DNA of 64,000 nucleotides, from contig CAIXBR010000117.1 of the NCBI GenBank assembly GCA_903917735.1, positions 16,812-80,811 on the forward strand, written 5' to 3'. The stretch's first letter is position 1. Every line of letters begins with the position of its first letter. The notes below the pieces were generated by a model that worked only from the letters and a program-made list of their open reading frames with translations, was not told where the DNA came from and searched no databases. Both the position numbers and the translations under genes were made by a program. This document shows, piece by piece, positions 44,151 through 52,210 of the stretch. Source of the stretch: an uncultured Elusimicrobia bacterium. Its GTDB lineage: Bacteria > Elusimicrobiota > Elusimicrobia > Elusimicrobiales > UBA9959.

Positions 44151-45496
44151 AACTAGAAATCGACCTTGGAACGCTGGCAAAAGCGGTCAACGGGAAGCTG
44201 GTAAAAGGAAAGCCGGAGACATCGTTCAACTCCTTCGTAACCGACACCCGCAAACTTAAAGCGGGGGATTTTTTCTGGGCGCTGAAGGGCGTCTCTTACG
44301 ACGCTCACGCCTTCCTGCCGCACGCTCTACCCTGCATAAGCGGCTGCCTGGCGCGCGGTGACGCCCTGTCCGGCATGTCAGAACTCCCGGCTTCGGTAGT
44401 GGCCGTAAAGGACACGCTGAAAGCCCTGCAGGACCTGGCCGCCTGGCACCGGCGCCGCTTCCGGATACCTCTTGTAGCCATAACCGGCTCCAACGGAAAG
44501 AGCACAACCAAGGAAATGCTGAAGAGCATTTTCTGCGCGGCGGGGGAAACCTGCTCCAACTCCGGGAACCTCAACAACCAGTTCGGCCTGCCGCTCTCGC
44601 TGCTTGAACTGGGCCCATCGCACAAGTTCGGCGTTTTCGAGCTGGGCGCCGCGCACCGCGGGGACATAAAGGAGATCGGCGAAGTGGCCAGACCCACAGC
44701 CGGGATAATCACCAACATCGGCCCCTCGCACCTTGAGCACTTCGGCGACCTGGAGACGGTATACTGCACCAAGACCGAACTGGCCGACTGCCTGGCACCT
44801 GGCGGCGTGCTGGTCTACAACTACGACGACCACCACCTTTCCCGCCTTAACGGCAGGAAATTTCCCAAGCTCACTTTCGGCAGGGACCCGGAGGCGGACC
44901 TGCGGATACTGGAAGGCACAAAGCTGCGCCTGGAATACAAAGGCGACATAATCGAGATAAACCTGCCCCACGCCGGCGGGCATAACTACTACAACGCCGC
45001 GGCGGCAGCCGGAGCCGCGCTTGTCTCCGGCCTGGATTTCCGCACTATCAAAATGGGCCTGGAGCATTACACCCCGCCGCCCATGCGCCTGCAGGAACTA
45101 ACTATAGGCGGAGCCTTGGTTATACTGGACGCCTATAACGCCAACCCGCAGTCCATGGCCTCGGCCCTCAAAGAGATGTCGGATAAACCGAGACCGCTTT
45201 ACCTGATGCTGGGCGACATGAAGGAACTTGGGAAACATTCCGAACACTACCACACGGACCTGGGCGCCGCGCTTGCCCACATGGGCGCGGAAAAGATCTT
45301 CCTTGCAGGCCCCGAAATGCAGGCCGCTGCTAACGCCTACCTGAGGGCCGGGGGCAAGCACCTGGCCTACGCCGAGTCCCAGGACGCCTGGCTCCAGGAA
45401 GCCCGCACCCTGATCTCCGCCGGCAAAGGCTCTTTCCTCATCAAAGCCTCCCGCTCCATGAAATTCGAGCGGATAATAGAGGGATTGGGTTCTTAG
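44147..45496 (+). CDS. murF: UDP-MurNAc-tripeptide:D-Ala-D-Ala ligase
   Basis: 449 residues. Mur-ligase motifs AITGSNGKSTTKEMLKSI (ATP loop), NNQFGLPLSLL, FELGAAHRGDIKEI and ILDAYNANPQSMASAL identify MurF, which adds D-Ala-D-Ala to finish the UDP-pentapeptide. It overlaps murE by four bases and is followed by a strong hairpin terminator, which ends this transcript; the next wall gene, mraY, comes 4.2 kb later. Confidence 0.96.
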   Translation: MKLEIDLGTLAKAVNGKLVKGKPETSFNSFVTDTRKLKAGDFFWALKGVSYDAHAFLPHALPCISGCLARGDALSGMSELPASVVAVKDTLKALQDLAAWHRRRFRIPLVAITGSNGKSTTKEMLKSIFCAAGETCSNSGNLNNQFGLPLSLLELGPSHKFGVFELGAAHRGDIKEIGEVARPTAGIITNIGPSHLEHFGDLETVYCTKTELADCLAPGGVLVYNYDDHHLSRLNGRKFPKLTFGRDPEADLRILEGTKLRLEYKGDIIEINLPHAGGHNYYNAAAAAGAALVSGLDFRTIKMGLEHYTPPPMRLQELTIGGALVILDAYNANPQSMASALKEMSDKPRPLYLMLGDMKELGKHSEHYHTDLGAALAHMGAEKIFLAGPEMQAAANAYLRAGGKHLAYAESQDAWLQEARTLISAGKGSFLIKASRSMKFERIIEGLGS

Positions 45497-45529
45497 CCTG
45501 CGCCAACCTGGCACGGGCAAGTGGATTAG

Positions 45530-45560
45530 AACCGCCGGGAAACCGGCGGTTTTGTTGTTT
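45530..45560 (+). terminator. Intrinsic terminator after murF
   Basis: AACCGCCGG (45530-45538), GAAA tetraloop, CCGGCGGTT (45543-45551), then TTGTTGTTT. The same stem recurs at 46338-46359. Confidence 0.8.
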
Positions 45561-45817
45561 GGCGGTCAAGGCCGGCAAAGGCTCCCTCTATCTTAAGCTA
45601 GAACTAGTAACTGAGCGTATTACTACGTATGGCTGCCAAAGGCGTGGAATAGTAAGATATATATATTTATGAATATCCTACTGGCGAACGTGCCCGGCAT
45701 ACATTTAAAGCTATGAAAGATTAACGCCAAAGGAAAAGACTATACTCAGAGGTATTGAGGCCCTTCGCTTTAAAATATGAACAGTTGCAAGTTGTTAAAA
45801 TAATCCCTGGAGGAACT
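45552..45817 (+). other. AT-richer intergenic stretch before the YHS gene
   Basis: About 270 bases with lower GC than the surroundings. A 15-codon ORF, MNILLANVPGIHLKL (45669-45716), resembles the first residues of B12-binding radical-SAM proteins and may be a gene remnant. A GGAGG stands before the YHS gene start; no confident promoter was found. Confidence 0.35.
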
Positions 45818-46315
45818 ATGAATAGAAACCTGTCAGCAGCATGCGCTTTCGCCCTGATCTTCGCCTGTTCCGCGGCTTTTGCCGGAGCACCTCCTAATAC
45901 CGGAGAAAACCCTAATAAGGCAGATAAACCTGTCCGGCAGATCAAGACCGGGGAACTGTATAGCCCAAGTACGGCTACGGTGAAAGAAGTTGAACCGGTC
46001 AAAAAGGTTAAGACGGCAAAAGCGGTCGCGCGCAAGGTGACGAAAGAGGAAGTGGGAAAGGCTGCCGTTTGTCCCGTAACCGGGGAGAAATTTAAGGTAA
46101 CCGCCGAAACGGGTTCAGCTTCCTACAAGGGCAAGATATATTATTTCTGCTGTTCCGCTTGCGACAAGCCCTTCCTGGAAGATCCGGAAAAGTATGCGGC
46201 TAAAAAAAGGCAGGCGGCGCAGGGGAAAATATATGTCTGCCCTATGGGCGACTACCAGGGGAGCAAACCCGGCAAGTGTCCCAAATGCGGGATGACCCTG
46301 ATAGAAAAGAAGTGA
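45818..46315 (+). CDS. Periplasmic YHS plus heavy-metal-binding-domain protein
   Basis: About 165 residues from the ATG at 45818, 6 bases after GGAGG; upstream in-frame codons lack a start site and precede the signal peptide. After the signal (ACAFALIFACSAAFA) and a Lys/Val-rich linker comes a YHS-like domain (CPVTGEKF ... YYFCCSACDKPFLEDPEKY), then the short metal-binding motif YVCPMGDYQG...PGKCPKCGMTL seen in copper/silver and cobalt/zinc resistance proteins. It probably binds copper or a similar ion outside the cytoplasm. It sits alone between two near-identical terminators, in the middle of wall genes with which it has no obvious link. Confidence 0.85.
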   Translation: MNRNLSAACAFALIFACSAAFAGAPPNTGENPNKADKPVRQIKTGELYSPSTATVKEVEPVKKVKTAKAVARKVTKEEVGKAAVCPVTGEKFKVTAETGSASYKGKIYYFCCSACDKPFLEDPEKYAAKKRQAAQGKIYVCPMGDYQGSKPGKCPKCGMTLIEKK

Positions 46316-46337
46316 TATCGTAAGCCAACGGGGTCCG

Positions 46338-46367
46338 AACCGCCGGGGAACCGGCGGTTTTTGTTTT
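46338..46367 (+). terminator. Intrinsic terminator after the YHS gene
   Basis: AACCGCCGG (46338-46346), GGAA loop, CCGGCGGTT (46351-46359), then TTTGTTTT. Stem identical to the murF terminator 0.8 kb upstream. It also lies just beyond the convergent kinase gene. Confidence 0.8.
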
Positions 46368-46369
46368 AA

Positions 46370-49300
46370 CTACAGGTTCTTCAGCGCGGACCAGAAATCG
46401 AGGGCATCGGCGAAACGCTGCGAGGGCTCCGGCTCCAGGGCGCGGCTTATTACCTCGTCCACTCCTACCGGAAAGAAGGGGGCGAGCGCGGTGGCTTCAC
46501 GGTAGGTCTTAGACCGCTTCTGCGCCAGAATATCGAAACCGTCGAACGGGCGCACTCCCGTTACCAGTTCATACAGACACACGCCCATGGCGTAAATATC
46601 CGACTCGCGCTTTACTATCCCGGCGTGCTGTTCCGGAGCCATATAAACAGGCGTCCCGGACAGCGTCTGGTGGGTAACGCGCGTCAGGCCTTCGCGCAAT
46701 TCGCTGGCCAGGCCGAAATCCATCACCATGGCACGGGCAGCGCCGGCAAGCATGATGTTCGCCGGTTTCAGATCCCTGTGTATCACGTTATTTTTATGCG
46801 CGTAATGCACCGCATCGCACACTCCGTTAAAGATGTCTTTGCATTCCTTCAGCGGGAGCTGCTTCCTTTCTTTAAGGACCTCTGCCAATGTCTTGCCGGC
46901 CACGTAATCGAATACCAGGTATATCTCTCCGCCCTGCTCTATCAACCCGTGAATGCCCACGATATTGGGATGTTTCAGTTTCCCGACGATCTCGGCCTCT
47001 TTCCTGAAACGGCCGTATTCCTCCGGGTATTCCTTTAAATAGGCGTGCATGCGCTTCACAGCCACCTGTCTGGCATCCTTCCGGTCCCAGGCCTCGTAGA
47101 CCACGCCCATGGCGCCTTCGCCGAGGCCTCCGCGCAGCTCGTACCGGCCGTCAAGCACCGTTCCGGAAACGGAAACGCCGGTTTTAAGCGCTTTAGCCTG
47201 AGCGTAAGCCGGCTCCAGTAGCGCGGGGGAGGCGTGAACGGCTTTGCCCTTCAGCTCGCTATAGCGGGCCGCCACGTCCTGGTACTTATCGCGGCCGGCC
47301 TCCATGAACAGCCTGTATATGCTGAAAGCCAGTTCATGGTCTCCCTTCTGTTCGCAGGCGCGGGCGAAATCGTAGTACGGTCCGGCATTGGCCCGTATAT
47401 CCATCGCAGGTTTCATGGCTTCGAAGATACCGCGGGAAAACTTATGCGCCAGGCCGGGCTGCTCATGTGTATAGCAAAGTTCGGCCAGTTTCCGGTACAG
47501 CTCAAGGTTCCCGGTCAGGACCGGGCTGCCCTGTATGTCCTCAGCCACCAGGCGGGCGCGGTCGTAATTGCCCAGGCGCAGGTGTATTTCGAACAGGTTG
47601 ATCTTATCCGCCCCGGTGAGCAGGGCGAGGTTTTTGGAAGCGTAAGCGGCCAAGGCCCTGTCGCAATCCCCGGCGTGCAACAGCTCCCTCACGCGCAGGT
47701 CGAACCGGGCGGCTTCGCGATCGGCAGGCGGTTCTTGCGGAGCTTCATCGCGGGCGGGTTCGCTCTCCGCGGAGTTCTCAGGCCCCGCCGAAGCCCTGAA
47801 GAAAACGGGTATAGCAAGGCAGGCAGAACCCGCGGCCACCGCTATCATCAAGAGAACAGAGGAGAAATAGCAGGAAAAAATCAGCCCGGTAAGAACTGCC
47901 GCCGTCCAGACCAGGGCCGCCAGCGGCTGCCTGCGCCACGGAAGAAAGCCTGCGAATCCGATCAAAGCCGCGCAGGCGGTTCCCCAAATGAGGGCCACCA
48001 CGGAATAAACTCTTTTAAGGAACTGCTTTGCGTTCTTATCTGCCGGATTTAGTTCAAGGTCGCTGTTAAAATCCGCGCGGGCCCGGCGATAGTCTTTTTG
48101 GGCGTAATAAGCGAGTCCGCGGCCCAGGTAAGCTGAACCGGAGTCTGGGTTTAGATCAAGGACCGCGTTGAACTCCGCGATGGCCCGGGGGTAATCGCCT
48201 TTGTCGAAGTAAGCTATCCCGCTGTTATAGCCCAGCGGCGCCTCATCCGGATTTTTTACTGCAGCTTCTTTTTCGTTATCTGCAATTGTTCCCCGCACTT
48301 GTTTTTTTGCGCCGTAAGCGAGTTCGCGTCTGTTGTAGGCCTCCGAATACTCCGGGTTCAGCCTAAGAGCCCTGCTGTAGTCCGCAATGGCCCGGTCGTA
48401 GTCTTTTTTGTTGTAGTACGCCAGTCCGCGGTTATAGTAAGCAGCGCCTTTTACGCCTGTCCTGCATTCTCCCGAGGAGTTAAGTTTTACGGCCTGGTTA
48501 TAACTTGCAATAGCCTGGTCGTAGTCTTTTTTGTTGCCGTAGGCGATCCCAAGGTTATAGTATACAACGGCATAATTAGGGCTCAGTTCACGCGCCTTGT
48601 TGAAATCCGCTATGGCTCGGTCGTAATCTTTTTTGCCATTGTAAGCCTCCCCGCGGTTGGTGTAGGCGAAACAGTTATTCGGGGTCAGTTCAAGGGCTTT
48701 GTTGAAATCAATAATTGCCCTGTCATGGTCTTTTCTGGCGTTATACGCGTTTCCGCGGTTCAGATAGGCAACGCTATAATTCGGGTTCAATTCCAGGGCC
48801 TTATTAAAATCCGCCATAGCCCTGTCGTAATCTTTTTTATGGTAGTAATCGAGTCCGCGGCTGTTATAGGCGCTGGCATCGTTCCTCTTCAGAGTGATGG
48901 TTTTATTGAGCTCCGCAGCGGCCTGGTTGTACTCGTTTTTTTGGCTTTTTTCTGCCGCTTTTTTTTCATCTCTTGCAGTCGTCTCCTGCAGGCGGTTCTT
49001 TGCTTTATACGCAAGTTCGCGGTTGTTGTAGGCTTCGGTATAATGCGGGTTCAACTCAAGGGCCCTGTTGTACTCCGTAATTGCCAGATCGTAGTCTTTG
49101 GTCTTGTAGTAAACTAATCCCCGGTCGTAATAGGTAACAGCATCGTCCGGGTTCAGTTCAAGAGCCGTGGTATAGTCCGCGATAGCCTGGCCGTAATTAT
49201 TTATTTTAGAGTAAGCCAGGCCGCGGCTCGCATAGGCCTTGGCATAAGTCGGGTTCAGTTCAATGGCCGCGGTATAGTCCTCAATGGCCTGGTCTAAGTC

Positions 49301-49543
49301 GCTCTTTTTATAATGGGCCAGGCCGCGGTTGTGGAAGGCTGCGCCTTTCAGGCCCGTCCCGCATTCACCGGACGGATCAAGGTTAACAGCCCGGGTATAG
49401 TCAGTTATAGCCTGGACGTAGTCGTTTTTGTTGTAGTGCGCGAATCCGTGGTTATAGTAATCCTTAGCCGATTGAGCCACAACATGTAGCGGCGTAAAAG
49501 TGAGTGCAAAACAGATAAAGACCCGCTTGCAGGTGTTTTTCAT
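46370..49543 (-). CDS. Transmembrane Ser/Thr protein kinase with secreted TPR array
   Basis: About 1057 residues from ATG 49543, chosen because it starts a signal peptide (RVFICFALTFTPLHVVA); the frame is open further upstream but without a signal. Thirteen TPR units (residues about 22-495), two of them degenerate, are followed by three hydrophobic segments (about 500-575), a second helical-repeat region, and a C-terminal kinase (about 801-1057). The kinase is complete: GLGEGAMG loop, VAVKR lysine, HRDLKPANIM, MDFGLA, GTPVYMAPEQ. With the signal and three membrane passes the TPRs face the periplasm and the kinase the cytoplasm. It is antisense to and interrupts the dcw cluster between murF and mraY, and has its own promoter. 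Confidence 0.9.
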   Translation of the reverse strand: MKNTCKRVFICFALTFTPLHVVAQSAKDYYNHGFAHYNKNDYVQAITDYTRAVNLDPSGECGTGLKGAAFHNRGLAHYKKSDLDQAIEDYTAAIELNPTYAKAYASRGLAYSKINNYGQAIADYTTALELNPDDAVTYYDRGLVYYKTKDYDLAITEYNRALELNPHYTEAYNNRELAYKAKNRLQETTARDEKKAAEKSQKNEYNQAAAELNKTITLKRNDASAYNSRGLDYYHKKDYDRAMADFNKALELNPNYSVAYLNRGNAYNARKDHDRAIIDFNKALELTPNNCFAYTNRGEAYNGKKDYDRAIADFNKARELSPNYAVVYYNLGIAYGNKKDYDQAIASYNQAVKLNSSGECRTGVKGAAYYNRGLAYYNKKDYDRAIADYSRALRLNPEYSEAYNRRELAYGAKKQVRGTIADNEKEAAVKNPDEAPLGYNSGIAYFDKGDYPRAIAEFNAVLDLNPDSGSAYLGRGLAYYAQKDYRRARADFNSDLELNPADKNAKQFLKRVYSVVALIWGTACAALIGFAGFLPWRRQPLAALVWTAAVLTGLIFSCYFSSVLLMIAVAAGSACLAIPVFFRASAGPENSAESEPARDEAPQEPPADREAARFDLRVRELLHAGDCDRALAAYASKNLALLTGADKINLFEIHLRLGNYDRARLVAEDIQGSPVLTGNLELYRKLAELCYTHEQPGLAHKFSRGIFEAMKPAMDIRANAGPYYDFARACEQKGDHELAFSIYRLFMEAGRDKYQDVAARYSELKGKAVHASPALLEPAYAQAKALKTGVSVSGTVLDGRYELRGGLGEGAMGVVYEAWDRKDARQVAVKRMHAYLKEYPEEYGRFRKEAEIVGKLKHPNIVGIHGLIEQGGEIYLVFDYVAGKTLAEVLKERKQLPLKECKDIFNGVCDAVHYAHKNNVIHRDLKPANIMLAGAARAMVMDFGLASELREGLTRVTHQTLSGTPVYMAPEQHAGIVKRESDIYAMGVCLYELVTGVRPFDGFDILAQKRSKTYREATALAPFFPVGVDEVISRALEPEPSQRFADALDFWSALKNL
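47960..49490 (-). repeat. TPR-coding repeat array with a large internal duplication
   Basis: Thirteen 34-residue units of the form AYxNRGxAYxxKxDYDxAIxDYxxALELNP. Units 1 and 9 share an insert of the form SGEC-TG-KGA, and units 4-5 resemble units 10-11, which suggests that a multi-unit block was duplicated. Confidence 0.75.
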
Positions 49544-49586
49544 AACCAATAAACCGCCCGGATATATAAGCTTGCCCAAGTAGTGT

Positions 49587-49615
49587 ATTATAGCGATAGG
49601 GACCGGTGTTTGCAA
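49587..49615 (-). promoter_or_regulatory. Promoter of the TPR-kinase gene
   Basis: On the minus strand TTGCAA (49615-49610), a 17-base spacer and TATAAT (49592-49587). Transcription would start near 49580, 37 bases before the ATG. Confidence 0.65.
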
Positions 49616-49616
49616 C

Positions 49617-49641
49617 CCTCCGGGAAAAGCTCCGGGAAAGC
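49617..49641. repeat. Direct repeat TCCGGGAAA(A)GC
   Basis: TCCGGGAAAAGC is followed at once by TCCGGGAAAGC in the divergent kinase-mraY gap, just upstream of the kinase -35 box. It could be a regulator site. Confidence 0.35.
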
Positions 49642-49663
49642 ACTGGCCCCGTACCGGCATGTA

Positions 49664-49692
49664 TTGGGGCTCTAAAAATATTAAAATATAAA
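49664..49692 (+). promoter_or_regulatory. Possible promoter of mraY
   Basis: TTGGGG (49664-49669), a 17-base AT-rich spacer and TATAAA (49687-49692), about 50 bases before the ATG. The -35 match is poor, but a promoter is needed here because the upstream gene is divergent. Confidence 0.4.
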
Positions 49693-49741
49693 TATTGGAG
49701 CGGGCCATGCTCGCAGGGCTTGTATCGATGAAAAGGAGACT

Positions 49742-50827
49742 ATGCTTTACTACGCGTACCACCTGAAAGATTTCTTCAGCCCCCTTAACGTTCTGCAGTA
49801 CATCACTTTACGCTCCGGCGGCGCCGTCATGACCTCTTTCCTGCTCAGCCTCGCCATAGGCCCGTGGCTTATAGCTAAACTGCGCACCTATAAAATAGGC
49901 CAGATACAGCGCACCGACGGACCGCAGACGCACCTGGCCAAACAGGGGACCACCACCATGGGCGGCCTCCTCATTTTCCTGACGCTGGTAGTTTCCACCG
50001 CGCTGTGGGCCCGCATGGATAACCGCTTTATACTGCTGCTGCTGTTCGTCACCGTGGTGCTGGCCTTCACCGGCTGGATGGACGACTACACCAAGCTGGT
50101 GAAGAAAAATCATAAAGGCGCCTCCTCGGCCTTCAAGTTCACGCTGCAGCTTTTCACCGCCGTAGCGGTAGTAGGCTACCTGGCCGCCTATCCGCCCAAC
50201 GCCCAATACGCCAACTGGCTCTCCATCCCGTACACCAAGGAACTGTACCTGAACCTCGGCTTCCTCTACGCCGCGCTGGCGATGATAATCATCATCGGCT
50301 CCTCCAACGCCGTCAACCTCACCGACGGGCTGGACGGGCTGGCGGCCGGCACTATAGTCTTCGCCGCGCTCACCTTCGCCATTTTCGCCTACTCGTCCGG
50401 GAACGTCAAATGGGCGTCCTACCTTAAGCTGATCTACGTGGACGGGGCCGGCGAGATAGCCGTTTTCCTGTCAGCGTTGATAGGCTCCTGCCTTGGCTTC
50501 CTGTGGTTCAACTCCTACCCGGCCGAGGTGTTCATGGGAGACACCAGCTCCCTTTTCCTGGGAGGGGCCATCGGCACGGCCGCCATATGCGTAAAACAGG
50601 AACTGCTGCTGCCTGTGGCTGGCGGCATTTTCCTGCTGGAAACTATTTCCGTTATACTGCAGATGGGCTCTTTCAAACTGCGCAACAAGAAGCGCATTTT
50701 CCTGATGGCCCCGATACACCACCATTTCGAGCTGAAAGGCATAGCGGAATCGAAGGTGACGGTGCGTTTCTGGATAGTCGGCATCATGCTGATGCTGATA
50801 GCGCTTGCGTCGCTGAAGATCAGGTAG
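49742..50827 (+). CDS. mraY: Phospho-MurNAc-pentapeptide translocase
   Basis: 361 residues with about ten membrane segments. Signature blocks are KQGTTTMGGLLIF, FTGWMDDYTKLVKKNHKG (metal-binding Asp pair), SSNAVNLTDGLDGLAAG and the C-terminal APIHHHFELKG. MraY attaches the UDP-MurNAc-pentapeptide to undecaprenyl phosphate, forming lipid I in the inner membrane. AAGGAG precedes the ATG. It opens the second half of the dcw cluster. Confidence 0.97.
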   Translation: MLYYAYHLKDFFSPLNVLQYITLRSGGAVMTSFLLSLAIGPWLIAKLRTYKIGQIQRTDGPQTHLAKQGTTTMGGLLIFLTLVVSTALWARMDNRFILLLLFVTVVLAFTGWMDDYTKLVKKNHKGASSAFKFTLQLFTAVAVVGYLAAYPPNAQYANWLSIPYTKELYLNLGFLYAALAMIIIIGSSNAVNLTDGLDGLAAGTIVFAALTFAIFAYSSGNVKWASYLKLIYVDGAGEIAVFLSALIGSCLGFLWFNSYPAEVFMGDTSSLFLGGAIGTAAICVKQELLLPVAGGIFLLETISVILQMGSFKLRNKKRIFLMAPIHHHFELKGIAESKVTVRFWIVGIMLMLIALASLKIR

Positions 50828-50846
50828 GCAGCGAAAGGACTTTACT

Positions 50847-52208
50847 ATGTTCATACCGGAAAAGTTCGGCGGAAAGGCCCTTGTGATAGGCGCCGGGAAA
50901 TCCGGCGTAGCCTGCGCAAACCTGCTGGCAGCCAAAGGCTTTGAAGTGCTGCTGACGGAGGCGAAGAAAGCCGCCGAAGTAAAAGAGAAGCTTAAGGCCC
51001 TGTCCCGCAAGGTAAAAGTGGAGACCGGCAGGCACACGAATGCTGCCTTCTCGGCCGGCTTCGCGGTAAAAAGCCCCGGCATGTCCCATGCCAACCCGCT
51101 CATAGCCGCCCTCAAGAAAAAGAAGATCCCCGTTTTCAGCGAAATAGAGACCGCGCTGGCTTTTTCGGCGGGAAACCTGCTGGCCGTAACCGGCACCAAC
51201 GGCAAGACCACCACCACTATCCTGCTCGGAGAAATAATGAAAGCGGCCCTGAAGCCCCGCGCCCGTGCGCTGGTCTGCGGCAATGTCGGCACCCCGGCGT
51301 CCGAGGTCGCCCCCAAAGCCCGGAAAGGGGACGCGGTAGTAATGGAAGTCTCCAGCTACCAGTTGGAGGACAGCGTTCATTTAAAGCCCTCCGCCGCCTG
51401 CGTGCTTAATATCACCCCGGACCACCTGGACCACCACGGCAGCATGGCCGCCTACGTGAAAGCCAAAGAGCGGGTCTTTAAATTCCAGTCCCCGGACGCC
51501 TGCTGCGTTTTCAACTACGAGGACGCCTATTGCCGCAAACTCGCCAAAAGCTGCCCCTCGCGCGTGCTTTTCTTCTCCTCGAAACGGCGGGGGGGGAGGC
51601 TCAGCGCCTGGGCCGAAGCCGGGAAACTCTTTTTTAAGAAAGGCAAAAAGACCGTCTCCATCAAGCCGCCGGCCCTGCCCGGCGCGCACAACCTGGAGAA
51701 CGCCATGTGCGCCGCGCTGATGGCCCTGGAAAGCGGAGCCAGCCCGGCGGCCGTAAAAAAGGTCTTCGCCTCCTTCAAGGGCGTGGAACACCGCATCGAG
51801 CCGGCGGGAAGCGTGAAAGGCGTGAAGTTCATAAACGATTCAAAGGCGACCAACGTGGATTCCACCCTGGTGGCGCTGAAAGCCCTCGGCCTTAAAAAGA
51901 ACATCTGGCTGATACTCGGCGGGCTGGACAAAGGAAACCCTTACGCGCCCCTCATACCGCTTATAAAGAAGAGCGTTAAATCCGTGCTGACCATAGGAGA
52001 GGCCGCGGCCAAGATAGAGCGGGAACTCGGCGCAGCGGCGCCCTTGATAAGCTCGGGGGACATGGAGCGCGCCTGCCGCGCCATACTGCAAAACGCCGCC
52101 CCCGGGGACATCGCCCTGTTCTCTCCGGCCTGCGCATCTTTCGATCAGTTCAAAGATTTCGAGGACCGCGGCCGCAAGTTCAAAGCCCTCGTCAAGAAAC
52201 TAAAGTAA
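50847..52208 (+). CDS. murD: UDP-MurNAc-L-Ala:D-Glu ligase
   Basis: 453 residues. N-terminal nucleotide-binding domain (VIGAGKSGVACANLLAAKGF), ATP loop AVTGTNGKTTTTILLGEI (about residue 112), VMEVSSYQLED and NDSKATNVDSTLVALKAL are typical. It adds D-glutamate, the second residue of the stem peptide. It is 19 bases after mraY and two bases before ftsW. Confidence 0.96.
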   Translation: MFIPEKFGGKALVIGAGKSGVACANLLAAKGFEVLLTEAKKAAEVKEKLKALSRKVKVETGRHTNAAFSAGFAVKSPGMSHANPLIAALKKKKIPVFSEIETALAFSAGNLLAVTGTNGKTTTTILLGEIMKAALKPRARALVCGNVGTPASEVAPKARKGDAVVMEVSSYQLEDSVHLKPSAACVLNITPDHLDHHGSMAAYVKAKERVFKFQSPDACCVFNYEDAYCRKLAKSCPSRVLFFSSKRRGGRLSAWAEAGKLFFKKGKKTVSIKPPALPGAHNLENAMCAALMALESGASPAAVKKVFASFKGVEHRIEPAGSVKGVKFINDSKATNVDSTLVALKALGLKKNIWLILGGLDKGNPYAPLIPLIKKSVKSVLTIGEAAAKIERELGAAAPLISSGDMERACRAILQNAAPGDIALFSPACASFDQFKDFEDRGRKFKALVKKLK

Positions 52209-52210
52209 AC

